Positions 11,166 to 21,098 of a stretch of DNA of 64,000 bases are shown here, one piece after another (position 1 is the first letter of the stretch; each line of letters starts with the position of its first letter). The stretch is from Phytophthora hibernalis (taxonomy: Eukaryota; Oomycota; Peronosporomycetes; Peronosporales; Peronosporaceae): the NCBI GenBank assembly GCA_012656075.1, contig JAAKBF010000033.1, positions 434,001 through 498,000 on the forward strand, given 5' to 3'. Below the pieces are notes generated by a model. It saw nothing but the letters and a program-made list of their open reading frames with translations. It searched no databases and was not told the DNA's origin. A program made the translations under genes and the position numbers.

Positions 11166-11398
11166 GAAGTGATCCTAGCGGCCAAAGGATCAGCAAACGT
11201 GATAGGATCTTGCGGCTGTGTTCGCTTCATTCCCAATCTTCCTCCTGATGGCCACTCCGGTGTACGACGTCGTGGTGGTCGGAAGTGATCCTAGCGGCCA
11301 AAGGATCAGCAAACGTGATAGGATCTTGCGGCTGTGTTCGCTTCATTCCCCAATCTTCCTCCTGATGGCCACTCCGGTGTACGACGTCGTGGTGGTCG
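11166..11398 (+). repeat. 116-bp tandem duplication over a gene start
   Basis: Two direct copies sit head to tail (about 11166-11281 and 11282-11398). Each starts near gaagtgatcctag and ends in the codons for VVVVG. They carry the presumed upstream region, the ATG and the first 12 or so codons of the oxidase gene. The copies differ mainly by one C (cattccc versus cattcccc). That extra base brings copy 1 into the same frame as copy 2, so translation from the first ATG would add a leader with a broken FAD motif. Confidence 0.9.
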
Positions 11399-12627
11399 GT
11401 GCCGGCCTCATGGGCAGTGCAGCCGCCTACTTCGCTGCGAAAGAAGGTAAACGCGTGCTGCTGCTAGAGCAGTTCGAGCTGCTGCACGGCAAAGGCTCCA
11501 GTCACGGCTCCAGTCGCATCTTCCGAGTGGCCTACCCGAACGACATCTACACGGAGTTGTGCTTGGCGTCGCTGGAGCTGTGGTGTGCAATCGAGAAAGA
11601 GGCCGACGTGAAGCTCATCCGCATGACCGGCGAATTGGACTTTGCCTCCGAGCGGATCGACGAGCTCCGGGGCCTGGAAGAGACGTTGGCAAAGTTCCAC
11701 GTACCATTCGAGGTGCTCTCCGGAACCCAAGCAAACGAACGGTTCCCCGGCTTCTCGCTGCCTGGCAACAGCCACGCAGTGTTCAATCCGACGGCCGGAG
11801 TGCTGAACCCCACGTTGGCCATGGCCACGATGCACAAGTTGGCTAGAGGTCTAGGAGCCGAGATCCGGGAGCTCAGCCCGGTCACGGATGTGGCTGGGGA
11901 GCTCAATGGAGACGGGTCTACACTAGCTGTCGTCACGCTGGACGACGGATCGAAGGTACGTGGCCACCAGTGCATTGTCACGGCCGGACCGTGGACGGAC
12001 AAGGTGCTGAACCAGTCGGGGGCGAGCACGGCGAAGCTTCAGCCGATCGCGACGTTCGGGACGTACTGGAAGTGCAAAGAGGAGCTGTACACGCCGGACA
12101 TGTTCCCCGTGTTCATCAAGTACGGGTACCCGGAGGTCTACGGTTTGCCTATAATGGATCCTCGCGAAGGAGTTAAGATCTGCCGCCACGACGGGCCTGA
12201 GGTTGACGTGGACGCGCGCGAGGGCGTAACGCAACCTGCGGCGGAGCAGGATCATTTGAAAGCTTTCGTCGCCGAGAACTTCTCGCACGTGGACTCGAGT
12301 GCACCGAACAAGGTGGACCACTGCATGTACACCATGACGACCGACGCCAACTTCATCATCGATTTCCTCGATATCCCCACGACTTCGGGGTCTGCTACGA
12401 AAAGTATCGTCGTCGGAGCTGGCTTCAGTGGCCATGGCGCCAAGATGACGCCGGTGATCGGCCAAATGCTTGTGGACTTGGCGCTCACGAGCAAGACAAA
12501 GCATCCGACCGAACTTTTTCTTCTTGCGGTCGGATGTTACACCGTTGGAGCATTGTTCCTTTCCGAAGTAAGGATGAGCAGCGCTACGATGGCGTTCTAC
12601 AGAGAAAATGATCAGAGTGCCGAGTAA
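11365..12627 (+). CDS. Sarcosine/N-methyl amino acid oxidase family flavoenzyme
   Basis: FAD-dependent oxidase of the DAO superfamily, closest to monomeric and peroxisomal sarcosine oxidase (PIPOX), which demethylates N-methyl amino acids and makes H2O2. The N-terminus has the dinucleotide-binding motif VVVVGAGLMGSAAAY. Near residue 320, HCMYTMTTD carries the Cys that binds FAD covalently in this family. GAGFSGHGAKMTPVIG near residue 350 is the C-terminal signature. At 420 aa it is about 30 longer than usual; the last residues after TKHPTELF look unlike the family and do not end in an obvious peroxisomal SKL. The start at 11365 was taken because it begins the family sequence directly; an in-frame start in the upstream repeat is also possible. 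Confidence 0.85.
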   Translation: MATPVYDVVVVGAGLMGSAAAYFAAKEGKRVLLLEQFELLHGKGSSHGSSRIFRVAYPNDIYTELCLASLELWCAIEKEADVKLIRMTGELDFASERIDELRGLEETLAKFHVPFEVLSGTQANERFPGFSLPGNSHAVFNPTAGVLNPTLAMATMHKLARGLGAEIRELSPVTDVAGELNGDGSTLAVVTLDDGSKVRGHQCIVTAGPWTDKVLNQSGASTAKLQPIATFGTYWKCKEELYTPDMFPVFIKYGYPEVYGLPIMDPREGVKICRHDGPEVDVDAREGVTQPAAEQDHLKAFVAENFSHVDSSAPNKVDHCMYTMTTDANFIIDFLDIPTTSGSATKSIVVGAGFSGHGAKMTPVIGQMLVDLALTSKTKHPTELFLLAVGCYTVGALFLSEVRMSSATMAFYRENDQSAE

Positions 12628-12760
12628 CTGTGCCAATGCAAAGTCCTGTTTAGTTTGTTACGAGATACCGTTGACTTGTCAGCCTGTCTTTGGGGAGCAA
12701 GGGGGTGAAGTCGATCAAAAGAGAGCGAGCAAGTATTTGCATACTGAAAGCGTTCACATG

Positions 12761-12973
12761 TTAGTTCTGCACTGGGGTCGCCGCCGTTCCAAGGTAGAGC
12801 AGACCGGGACTGTCACCATGCTGGCGCTTCTTGTAGACGACGAAAGCACCAATAGCGGCCTCCGCTGCAACGGCACCGACAGTTCCGAAAACGGCGGTCA
12901 AATCACCCGAGCCCTCCGAGTCCTTTGCCTTCTCAGCTGTGTACGTCGTGATCGTCTGGGTAGAGTCGTCCAT
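12761..12973 (-). CDS. Membrane-anchor segment of mucin-like protein A, after an in-frame TAA
   Basis: This stretch follows the TAA of mucin-like protein A (12974-12976) immediately and in the same frame, beginning MDDSTQTITTYTAEK. It has a hydrophobic Ala/Val/Gly-rich helix (TAVFGTVGAVAAEAAIGAFVV) followed by YKKRQ. The paralogue at 21-23 kb has the same order without a stop: a TTQQVTTTTAEA segment, then a hydrophobic helix, then YKHRQR. So the anchor once belonged to the same protein. It is either lost by a nonsense change, reached by stop-codon readthrough, or the TAA is a sequence error. Confidence 0.6.
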   Translation of the reverse strand: MDDSTQTITTYTAEKAKDSEGSGDLTAVFGTVGAVAAEAAIGAFVVYKKRQHGDSPGLLYLGTAATPVQN

Positions 12974-14025
12974 TTACTCGGAATTCGTCGACGTCTCATC
13001 CACTGAGGTCGAGTTGTCCGAGGGGATAGGAAGGCTCGGACACGGAGTCGAAGTTTGGTCGGGACTGCTCGAGGCAATCGGAAGGCTCGGGCATGGTGTA
13101 GAATTGGATTTTGAATCGGCAGTGGAATCCGAGTTGCTCGAGGCAAGTTCAAGCGTTGGGCATGGCGTCGAAGTCAAGGTATCCGTCGAGTACACACTTG
13201 TCGAAGAAAACTTTCCCGGCATTGAATCAGTAGCTTCTTCAGAGCTTTCTGACGCCACAGCAAGTGTCGACCATGGTGTCGAAGTAGATTCTGCAGCCGT
13301 GGCTTTAGTTGTTGTAGATAACGGGGAAGTACGGGTCGGGTCCGAGCTTACTGTCGCAAGAGCAAGCGTCGGGCAAGGGGTTGAAGTCTCAGCATCGGCA
13401 GCAGTCTCCGAGCTTTCAGTGGCAAGTGCAAATGTCGGACACGGAGTAGACATCTCGGCATCACCAGTAGTGTCTGAGCTTTCAGTGGCAAGTGCTAATG
13501 TCGGGCACGGAGTAGATGAATCGACACCAGAACTCTCCGTTGCGAGAGCTAGTGTCGGACATGGAGTAGACGTCTCCGCATTGGAACTCTTCGTGGCAAG
13601 AGCTAACGTCGGACATGGGGTAGATGCCGCGTTGTACACGCAGCCCCATACCCCAGTCTTGATCTGTGTACACTCAGCGTTCGACGGCGCGACGCACGAA
13701 TCGGTTCCCGTCCAGCTAGGGAGGTTTTCATGGCAGTCCTTCACAGCCACTGCACCCTCAAGTGGGCATAGCGTTCCGGTCGGGTGGTCACCCGATCCAC
13801 TGCAGACAGGTCCTTCAATGCAGTACGTGGCATCGGTTTCCACGGAGACTTCGATGCAGGTGGAGGAAGCTTCACCCGTCGATGCCGAGGCAGCAGTGAT
13901 TTTTGTCGGAGCGGGCGTCACGGAGGACGTAGCCGTTGTCGTCGCTGCGGGGTCACCGCCGGGGTTTTGCCAGCCATAGTCACTCCTACCAGAATGGCGA
14001 AGGTGATGGTACTGGTGATCTTCAT
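12974..14025 (-). CDS. Secreted mucin-like protein A with 8-Cys domain and STPCPTL repeats
   Basis: Begins with a signal peptide, MKITSTITFAILVGVTMAG, at 14025. The frame breaks once just after it: a run GGCAAAACCCC (13961-13970) would need one more base to join the main frame. Then comes a short Thr/Pro stretch and a Cys-rich domain (DATYCIEGPVCSG, CPLEG, KDC, VWGC) shared with mucin-like protein B. After it are about nine degenerate repeats around STPCPTLALATESS. Such Thr/Ser/Pro-rich tails are heavily O-glycosylated in other mucin-like oomycete proteins, which suggests a cell-surface or extracellular role. The frame ends at TAA, directly before a membrane-anchor segment. Confidence 0.65.
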
Positions 14026-14932
14026 TGTTGAAGCGTACTGGTAGCTGTCGGGTGCCAGTAGAAGTAAACAGGTGCGCCGTCCAATGCAAATTGGAAAGTG
14101 GGAGTAGAGTGTAGATGACTGCTGTGTACCTCAAGGTGTGGTAGTCGTCTTGAGGTTGGACGTGCTTTTGAATTTGCCATACCACCGGCATACCTTCGTG
14201 CTCGCAACTGGTACGAATAAGGTTGGGTTCCAAACTTATCTGGTATCAATCTCGATGATTTAGTGATTCCGCTCTGGACTCGACAGCAGCACGACTCGAG
14301 CACCAGCACAATCAGCCAATGCCTTTGTTGCGTTGTTTCTGTTTGAAAGACCTTACAATCTATCAGTTCACTGTAACATAGGTTGCAGGATCACCACTGC
14401 AGTGATTGGACCACCGGATCGCCGTAGACACTCGCAGCGACAGCAATTGTTCAGCTGAACTGGACGATGCAAACATAACATTGAGACGATGCCTCCTAAA
14501 CTCGCCTCTAGGCGCGTGCTCTGGCACCATTGCCGCCACCAGCACACATTGTATTGGGTGTATGCACACGGTGGGCACGCGTGTCCGTAAAGCGGTGCTC
14601 ATTTCAAATTCGCAGCTCAAGGACTCTGAAAAATTTATCTGCACTTTCACCTGCAAAACCGCATCATGTATTATACGGTAGTGGCCTCCACGCTTGATCA
14701 ACCGATGGGTTCGGTTCTGTACGTCACACTTTTCGAGGCCGACCCGATCACTTACCGGTACATGTATGCTTTTTCTCAAACGCCCAAAGCCAAGAACATG
14801 AGTTCGCAGGAATTAACGAACGCTGCTTACAAAAAGTTAGCAAACTTCAACATCTTACTATGCCACGTCGATAAAGTGCGAATTTATTTCACAAACTTCG
14901 GCTGGTTCACATTTCGTTCAGACAGTGCAACA
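14026..14932. other. Intergenic between divergent genes
   Basis: About 900 bp upstream of both the mucin-like gene and the BMT5-like gene. Open frames are present (for example 14666-15034) but only their last part, from 14933, is supported as coding. TACCGGTA and TACATGTA overlap at 14753-14766. No RNA gene was recognised. Confidence 0.35.
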
Positions 14933-16254
14933 ATGGCCAAGTCTCAAGGCGACAAGAAGAAGCGCCGTCGCAATGACAAAGTGCGTCCTCGAGTCCACAT
15001 TCATACAATACACACAGCCCAGTGTCCATCCTGACACTTAAAATCGCGTTTTGTTCCCACTAGAAACCGGGGCCAACTCTGCAGCGCAGCAGATCCGCGC
15101 TGCCAAGTCGCAGACGAACGCCATTTTCTCCATCACGGCGTCCTCCAACCCAAATCCCAAGAATTTGGGTCCGTTCAGCGACCGCCAGCGCATTTTGGTG
15201 GTCGGCGACGGAGATTTCTCCTTTTCGCTGGCTCTAGCTGTGTTCCTGGTACTGTACAGTACACCGGAGACCGTCAATTGGCGAAATGGTAAAATGACAT
15301 TTTGTTTGACTTTTTAGGGAGGGAACAACTTGGTGGCCACTTGCTACGATTCCAAGGTGGGCCTGAAGGAGAAATACCCAAACGCACTACTGAATTGCGA
15401 CGCGCTCGAGACTGCGGGGGTACGAAGTCTTTAGTAGTCAATTTTTTTGTTTTTTTAACTAATTGATTCATTTTGCTGCAGGCTCAAGTTCATTTTGATG
15501 TGGACGCGACCAACCTGCAGAAGGAGAGCTGGCTGGGTGGGGCTGAGCCGTTCCAGGCGATCGTGTTCAACTTCCCGCATCTTGGTGGCGCCACGGAGGA
15601 GGACGTGGCAAACAACCAGAAACTACTGAGGAGTTTTTACTCGACGCGGCGGTACCTGCACCCCACCCGTGGACAAGTGCTCGTGTCACTGCGTAACACG
15701 CTCTTCTACAACCGCTGGAAAATTCAGGAGCAGGCCGCTGCGAGTGGCTTCAAGATGAAACGGTAGGCTTCAATCGAGTACTTGCTGCGGGAATTCCTCC
15801 TCACGGGGCTCTCTTTCTTGTGTGACAGAGCAGAGCCCTTCGACTCAAGCATTTACTCCGGCTATGAGCCACAGCGAACGCACCCGGCGTCGTTCCGTGG
15901 CGAGCCGCCCTCTACGACTGGAGCACACTACTTCATCTTTGCTCTTGACAAGAGTCTTCAAATTGTTGATCCCCGTCAGCAAAACCATCAGCAAGGCGAG
16001 GCTAGTCGTGGTGATAACGTCAAGAAGGTGCGATTGTGCTTGTCGAAATTTAGGTTTTGATTGAGCTCGAAAGCTAATGGAGTAACGAATCACCTTTGAA
16101 CAGGGTGAGGCAAAAGAAGGCGGTTGCACCGCCCACCAAGATGGCTTGCCAACCCTGTGGCATCACGTTTCGCGACGTGAAGAAATACAACGGACACATG
16201 AACTCGGCCAAACACGCGAAGAAGGTGAAAGCACTGAAAAGAAGCACTAAGTAG
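14933..16254 (+). CDS. BMT5-like Rossmann methyltransferase with C-terminal zinc finger
   Basis: Resembles the BMT5/DUF2431 family, whose yeast member methylates a uridine N3 in 25S rRNA. Proposed exons: 14933-14980, 15064-15239, 15318-15419, 15482-15762, 15829-16027 and 16104-16254. Family blocks are RILVVGDGDFSFSLALA (SAM-binding loop), NLVATCYDS, FDVDATNL, FQAIVFNFPHLGG and LVSLRNTLFYNRW. The first exon is a basic MAKSQGDKKKRRR. The last holds a C2H2-type finger, CQPCGITFRDVKKYNGHMNSAKH. Exons 2-5 share one frame; exon 1 and exon 6 each join it one base out. The net effect is zero, so junctions or single bases need checking. A nucleolar role is inferred. Confidence 0.75.
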
Positions 16255-16361
16255 CGACTTAGTGACTCCAGCGAGAGACCGCCATTTGTGTCGGTTGCTT
16301 AGTGAGCTAATAGATTTGTTCTTGTTATTAATAAGCCCGATCTTTAAAAAGGCGTGCTGAT

Positions 16362-17375
16362 CTACTCCAGCTCGACAATGAGCTTGCCAATGTTTTCACG
16401 CGCAAACATGCGGTCGATGGCGTCCGGAATGGACTCGAATCCCTTGTACCTGGTGGGGTCGACACCCGGTTTCAGCTTCCCTCGTCGATGAGCTTCAGCA
16501 ATCTATCCGTGTGCTCACGGACGTGCTCTTCGAAATGGTACATGAAGAACCCGCGGATAGAGGCCGATTTCATCAACACCTTCTCGTTCGCTTCCCACGA
16601 AAGCAATGGCGCAGGCTTGGGGGTATCGTCATCAGTCTTGGATTCCAGCACCCTTGAGATAAAACCAATCTTGATAATTCGTCCGTGCACTGCGATGTTG
16701 TCCACAGCGGCGCGAAACATTTCTCCCCGATTGACTCGAAAACGATGTCCACTCCGTTCGGGTACTCCGACTTGAGCACCTCACTCACGTTCTCCTTGTT
16801 GTAGTTGATGACACGATCACAGCCGAGCTCCTTGAGAGCTGCCACCTTTCGTCCGAGCTCGTAGTACCGATGACGTGGTTCCCCGCCAGTTTTGCCAGCT
16901 GCACTACGAACTGCCCGGTGCCACCCGCGGCTGCCGTCACGAGCACAGTCTCGTTCGACTTCATTTCGCCGAGGTACTCTAAGCAAATCGACGCGGAGAC
17001 GCCACCAACTGCCACTGGAAGTGCGTTCGCAGTGAGCTCCGGGATCTTGATTGCCGCCGAGGCTGGCACCTCGACGTATTCTGCGTAAGCACCGAATGCC
17101 TGGTACATGACAGCATCACCAACCTTCACTGAGGTGACATCGTTCCTAACTTCGGTAACGATTCCTGCACCCTCGACACCCGCGAAAAATGGCAGCTTGT
17201 CGTTGTACATGCCATTCGTGAGGTTGACGTCAGTGGAGTTGATACCCAGGAACCGGTTCTTCACCACGATGTTGCCAGGTCCAGCCGTGGGCAGCTCGGG
17301 CACAGTCACGACTTTAGTAGCAGCTCGGAAGTTCTTGCTTAGCGTTTGCACTTGAACTGCGCGGTACGATGGCAT
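16362..17375 (-). pseudogene. Zinc-type quinone/enone reductase (PTGR3/ZADH2-like), copy 1
   Basis: Medium-chain dehydrogenase/reductase of the quinone-oxidoreductase branch, NADPH-dependent and without catalytic zinc. It starts at MPSYRAVQVQ (17375). Visible blocks are GPGNIVVKNRFLGINSTDVN, FAGVEGAGIV, VTAAAGGTGQFVVQLAK (NADPH loop), GCDRVINY and the end ENIGKLIVELE. Three single-base breaks interrupt it: a short A run near 16848, a CCCC run at 16725-16728 that should be five, and a spot near 16480. All three also occur in copy 2. Correcting each by one base would give a full-length family member, so this may be intact in the organism; as written it is broken. Confidence 0.75.
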
Positions 17376-18018
17376 GGTTTTACTGTGGGTGGTGAACTGG
17401 AAGCGACGAGTTTGAGGATGCAAATTCCAAAGTGAGCGAAGAGGGCGACAGCACTGCAGTCTGCAGCCCAGACCGAGTTGTAATTCGGTGGCGAACGCTG
17501 TGGGCCCTCGTGAGAAACCCTCGATGCTGGGAACCCATCATCATGGCCGATTTGTCTTCAGACCCTGTATTGATAAAGTTTGCAGTAAACGGCTACAGTA
17601 GCGTCAACACGGTTGTTGAAGCAAAACCTTGTAAGACAGATTTTCGTCACTGGTTGGCCAATTTGGTTGACTTTTACCTAATGTTACATGCAGTTCCTGG
17701 ACCAAGTTGTTTTGGAGCAAAAATCGATAAATTTCCTTTGGAACACGGGTAGCAATTTATCCGTAATTTATCCACGGATTTCTGCGGATTTTCGTCGTGT
17801 CCCGCGGGCATAGTATTCAGGGCTTTGATTAAGCTCGAATACCAATGGATTAATGAGTCGCCTTTCGCAGCAAAAATGAAAGCGATCTCACCGCCCATTG
17901 CCGACATTGCGGTATCGCGTTCCACGATAAATACAACGGACACCAGGTTGTGTTGGTTGCTTAGTGATCTAATAGATTTGTTCTTGTTAAGCATGATCTT
18001 TTCGACTGGCGTGCTGAT

Positions 18019-19031
18019 CTACTCCAGCTCGACAATGAGCTTGCCAATGTTTTCACGCGCAAACATGCGGTCGATGGCGTCCGGAATGGACTCGAATCCC
18101 TTGTACTTGGTGGGGTCGACACCCGGTTTCAGCTTCCCTCGTCGATGAGCTTCAGCAATCTATCCGTGTGCTCACGGACGTGCTCTTCGAAGTGGACATG
18201 AAAGAACCCGCGGATAGAGGCCGATTTCATCAACACCTTCTCGTTCGCTTCCCACGATAACAATGGCGCAGGCTTGGGGTATCGTCATCAGTCTTGGATT
18301 CCAGCACCCTTGAGATAAAACCAATCTTGATAATTCGTCCGTGCACTGCGATGTTGTCCACAGCGGCGCGAAACATTTCTCCCCGATTGACTCGAAAACG
18401 ATGTCCACTCCGTTCGGGTACTCCGACTTGAGCACCTCACTCACGTTCTCCTTGTTGTAGTTGATGACACGATCACAGCCGAGCTCCTTGAGAGCTGCCA
18501 CCTTTCGTCCGAGCTCGTAGTACCGATGACGTGGTTCCCCGCCAGTTTTGCCAGCTGCACTACGAACTGCCCGGTGCCACCCGCGGCTGCCGTCACGAGC
18601 ACAGTCTCGTTCGACTTCATTTCGCCGAGGTACTCTAAACAAATCGACGCGGAGACGCCACCAACTGCCACTGGAAGTGCGTTCGCAGTGAGCTCCGGGA
18701 TCTTGATTGCCGCCGAGGCTGGCACCTCGACGTATTCTGCGTAAGCACCGAATGCCTGGTACATGACAGCATCACCAACCTTCACTGAGGTGACATCGTT
18801 CCTAACTTCGGTAACGATTCCTGCACCCTCGACACCCGCGAAAAATGGCAGCTTGTCGTTGTACATGCCATTCGTGAGGTTGACGTCAGTGGAGTTGATA
18901 CCCAGGAACCGGTTCTTCACCACGATGTTGCCAGGTCCAGCCGTGGGCAGCTCGGGCACAGTCACGACTTTAGTAGCAGCTCGGAAGTTCTTGCTTAGCG
19001 TTTGCACTTGAACTGCGCGGTACGATGGCAT
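18019..19031 (-). pseudogene. Zinc-type quinone/enone reductase, copy 2
   Basis: Second tandem copy of the same gene, starting at 19031 and ending at 18019. It carries the same three breaks as copy 1 (near 18504, 18381-18384 and 18135). It also has its own: a run of four G near 18276 where copy 1 has five, and an altered stretch near 18190 (gaagtggacatgaaag). It is thus more damaged than copy 1. Reading pieces in separate frames still shows the NADPH loop and catalytic-domain blocks. Confidence 0.75.
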
Positions 19032-19428
19032 GGTTTTGCTGTGGGTGGTGAACTGGAAGCGACGAGTTTGAGGATGCAAATACCAAAGTGAGAGAAGAGG
19101 GCGACAGCACTGCAGTCTGCAGCCCAGACCGAGTTGTAATTCGGTGGCGAACGCTGTGGGCCCTCGTGAGAAACCCTCGATGCTGGGAACCCATCATCAT
19201 GGCCGATTTGTCTTCGGACCCTGTAAACGGCTACGGTAGCGTTAACACGAACGACATCGGTCGTTGAAGCAGAGCCGTGTAAGACAAATTTTTCGTCACC
19301 GGTTGGCCAATTGGCTTGGCAGCAGCTTCATTCATTACTTGTTCGTTGTACGACACGAATTCCCCTTGGTCGGCATTTCAAGAGTCTTGAGTTGCTAAAC
19401 GTATTTAGCGAGCGCACCTATCGGACAC

Positions 19429-20932
19429 TTACTTAGTCTCAATGGGGAGGTCGCTGCGCAGACCCCACTCCGACCACGATCCATCGTACACCGGAGTCCT
19501 GCGGTGATACCGCCAATACATGTACCAGTAATACAGTATAGTTAGAATCGACACGTGACTTCTTACAACGCGATACTTACTTCTCCAGTGGCTTGCCGGT
19601 CAAATGCAGCCCAAATGTCAAAACGCTCGCGGTCACACCAGAACCACAGCTGTAGGCGTCGAAAAGTCGATAGCAAGAGCAACCAAGCATTAGAGCACCC
19701 ACAGAGAGACAGAAACACCTACGTAGGCGTACCTCGTGATGATCGGGCTAGTTTCGTCCATCTTCACATCTTCAGATCAAAAAAGACAGGGAGTGAGAAA
19801 TGACCCACACGTCACTGGCCCTGCAAAGCATGCATCATACTCGCTTCGGCAAAAGCGCTCTTGATTTCGTCCAGATCGCGGAAGAGCTGCACGAACAGAA
19901 TATACAATTGTTTAGTCTCCAGTTGACGCCTCGACTTGCAAACCAACAACTGCGCTCACCGAGAAATCGTCCGGGTCGACAAGCTTGCCGAATGGCACGT
20001 TGACCGAGCCTGGGATGTGTCCGCCACGCATACCGGGACGCGGTTCCTACAGAAGAAAAATAATGCGGTCAGACAGATTAGAAAACATCAGCCAGCACAA
20101 ACGTACGGGTTCCTTGGCGAAGAAGCGGGCAGCACCACGGGCATCCACGATCTGCGTGTCCGAACCGACCTTGGCCAGTACATCCTCCCAGGATACCGCG
20201 AGAGCTTCGTTGGGATTGGCCTTGTAAGTTGCACCCGCCACCACATTCTGCGGCTCCCCGTTTCAATGTCACGCTTCTCGCTCTTCCACTTGGTGATGCC
20301 ACCTACCCAAAATTAAATTAAAAATCATTTACCCCTTGATCTGTTCAACCACAAGGCAAATCAACCGTTCAGAATGTGCACATTGTCGTGGCCAAAGTAC
20401 TTGAACGTCCACCAGCATCGCGCGGGACTGCGTCCAACAACAAAAAGCAAAACAAATGTCAACTAACCTCACTGTCAATATTTGCTTGACTTTTTCAGCT
20501 TTCACCTAAAGCAGTTCTTTCCCCGTAGACGATCACCGTGTCGTTATTCTCCACTCCGAGGTACATCATGGCATGCTCGAAAGTCTCCGCTACAGTAACA
20601 AAACCAGCTGTAAGATAAATATCTTCCATAAATATCTTCCCCTTTGAATCAAATAAATTACGGCTTGGTAGCATGTGCGGTAGAGTGGACGCCGTGTCGG
20701 AGATCTGCTCAATGTCAAAGAACTGGGCACCCGGCAGACGTTCGGCTGCGAACTCCGTGGGGGCATCGCGGCTCTTGTCCAGGTACCAGGACGCGTCCAG
20801 GAAGCGCACGCGGCCAGTTTCGGTCAGCGTCTGCGCCTGCTGCGTGGACAGCAATGGCGACAAGGAGCTGGCGAGGCGGGAGGAAGAGCGACTCATGGTC
20901 TGGAGCAGGGGCGAGGAACGGCGGGCGAACAT
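19429..20932 (-). CDS. MPST: 3-Mercaptopyruvate/thiosulfate sulfurtransferase (two rhodanese domains)
   Basis: Moves sulfur from 3-mercaptopyruvate or thiosulfate to acceptors. There are nine proposed exons: 20664-20932, 20516-20589, 20366-20427, 20107-20302, 19960-20046, 19841-19886, 19733-19761, 19581-19649 and 19429-19498. This is very intron-rich for this window. The first exon begins with a basic, Ser/Leu/Arg-rich leader (MFARRSSPLLQTMSRSSSRL) that suits mitochondrial import. Family blocks are RFLDASWYL, PGAQFFDIE, CWWTFKYFGHDNVHILNGG, IVDARGAARF, RPGMRGGHVPGSVNVPF and the catalytic loop CGSGVTA. Two CCCC runs (20521-20524 and 20256-20259) each need one more C to keep frame. The exon 6/7 junction is one base out. 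Confidence 0.85.
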
Positions 20933-21098
20933 AATATGTTCGACACCTGATGTGAATAATAATGATAATATTATTATCTTCAAGTGTGGTTTGCGCAATA
21001 CAAAAACTATTTTACCAGGTAGTCAAAACTTGATGTGGAGATTTGTAGATATTGCGAAAATAGCCATGTTGAAGGGGTAAGTTGAAGTGACTACGACA

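Larger units (their letters stand above)
16060..19320. repeat. Tandem segmental duplication (about 1.65 kb unit)
   Basis: Positions 16060-17680 and 17823-19320 are direct copies offset by about 1,656 bp. The copies include the reductase-like gene, its upstream DNA and, at the other end, the 3' end of the BMT5-like gene. In the second unit that BMT5 end is badly decayed (for example ttgagctcgaaagc becomes ttaagctcgaatac) while the reductase part is still about 98% alike. Several apparent frameshifts occur in both copies at the same places. Confidence 0.9.

Noticed and set aside
11923..12636. 237-codon minus-strand frame opposite the oxidase gene
   Set aside because: Antisense shadow; Arg/His/Val-rich without motifs, while the plus strand has clear FAD motifs.
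12939..13979. 346-codon plus-strand frame opposite mucin-like protein A
   Set aside because: Regular Val/Gly/Ser pattern is just the complement of the STPCPTL repeats; the minus strand has the signal peptide and shared Cys domain.
17432..17752. Small plus-strand frame upstream of the reductase (MSEEGDSTAV)
   Set aside because: Lies in the divergent upstream DNA, is copied in the duplication but does not stay open there, and has no motif.
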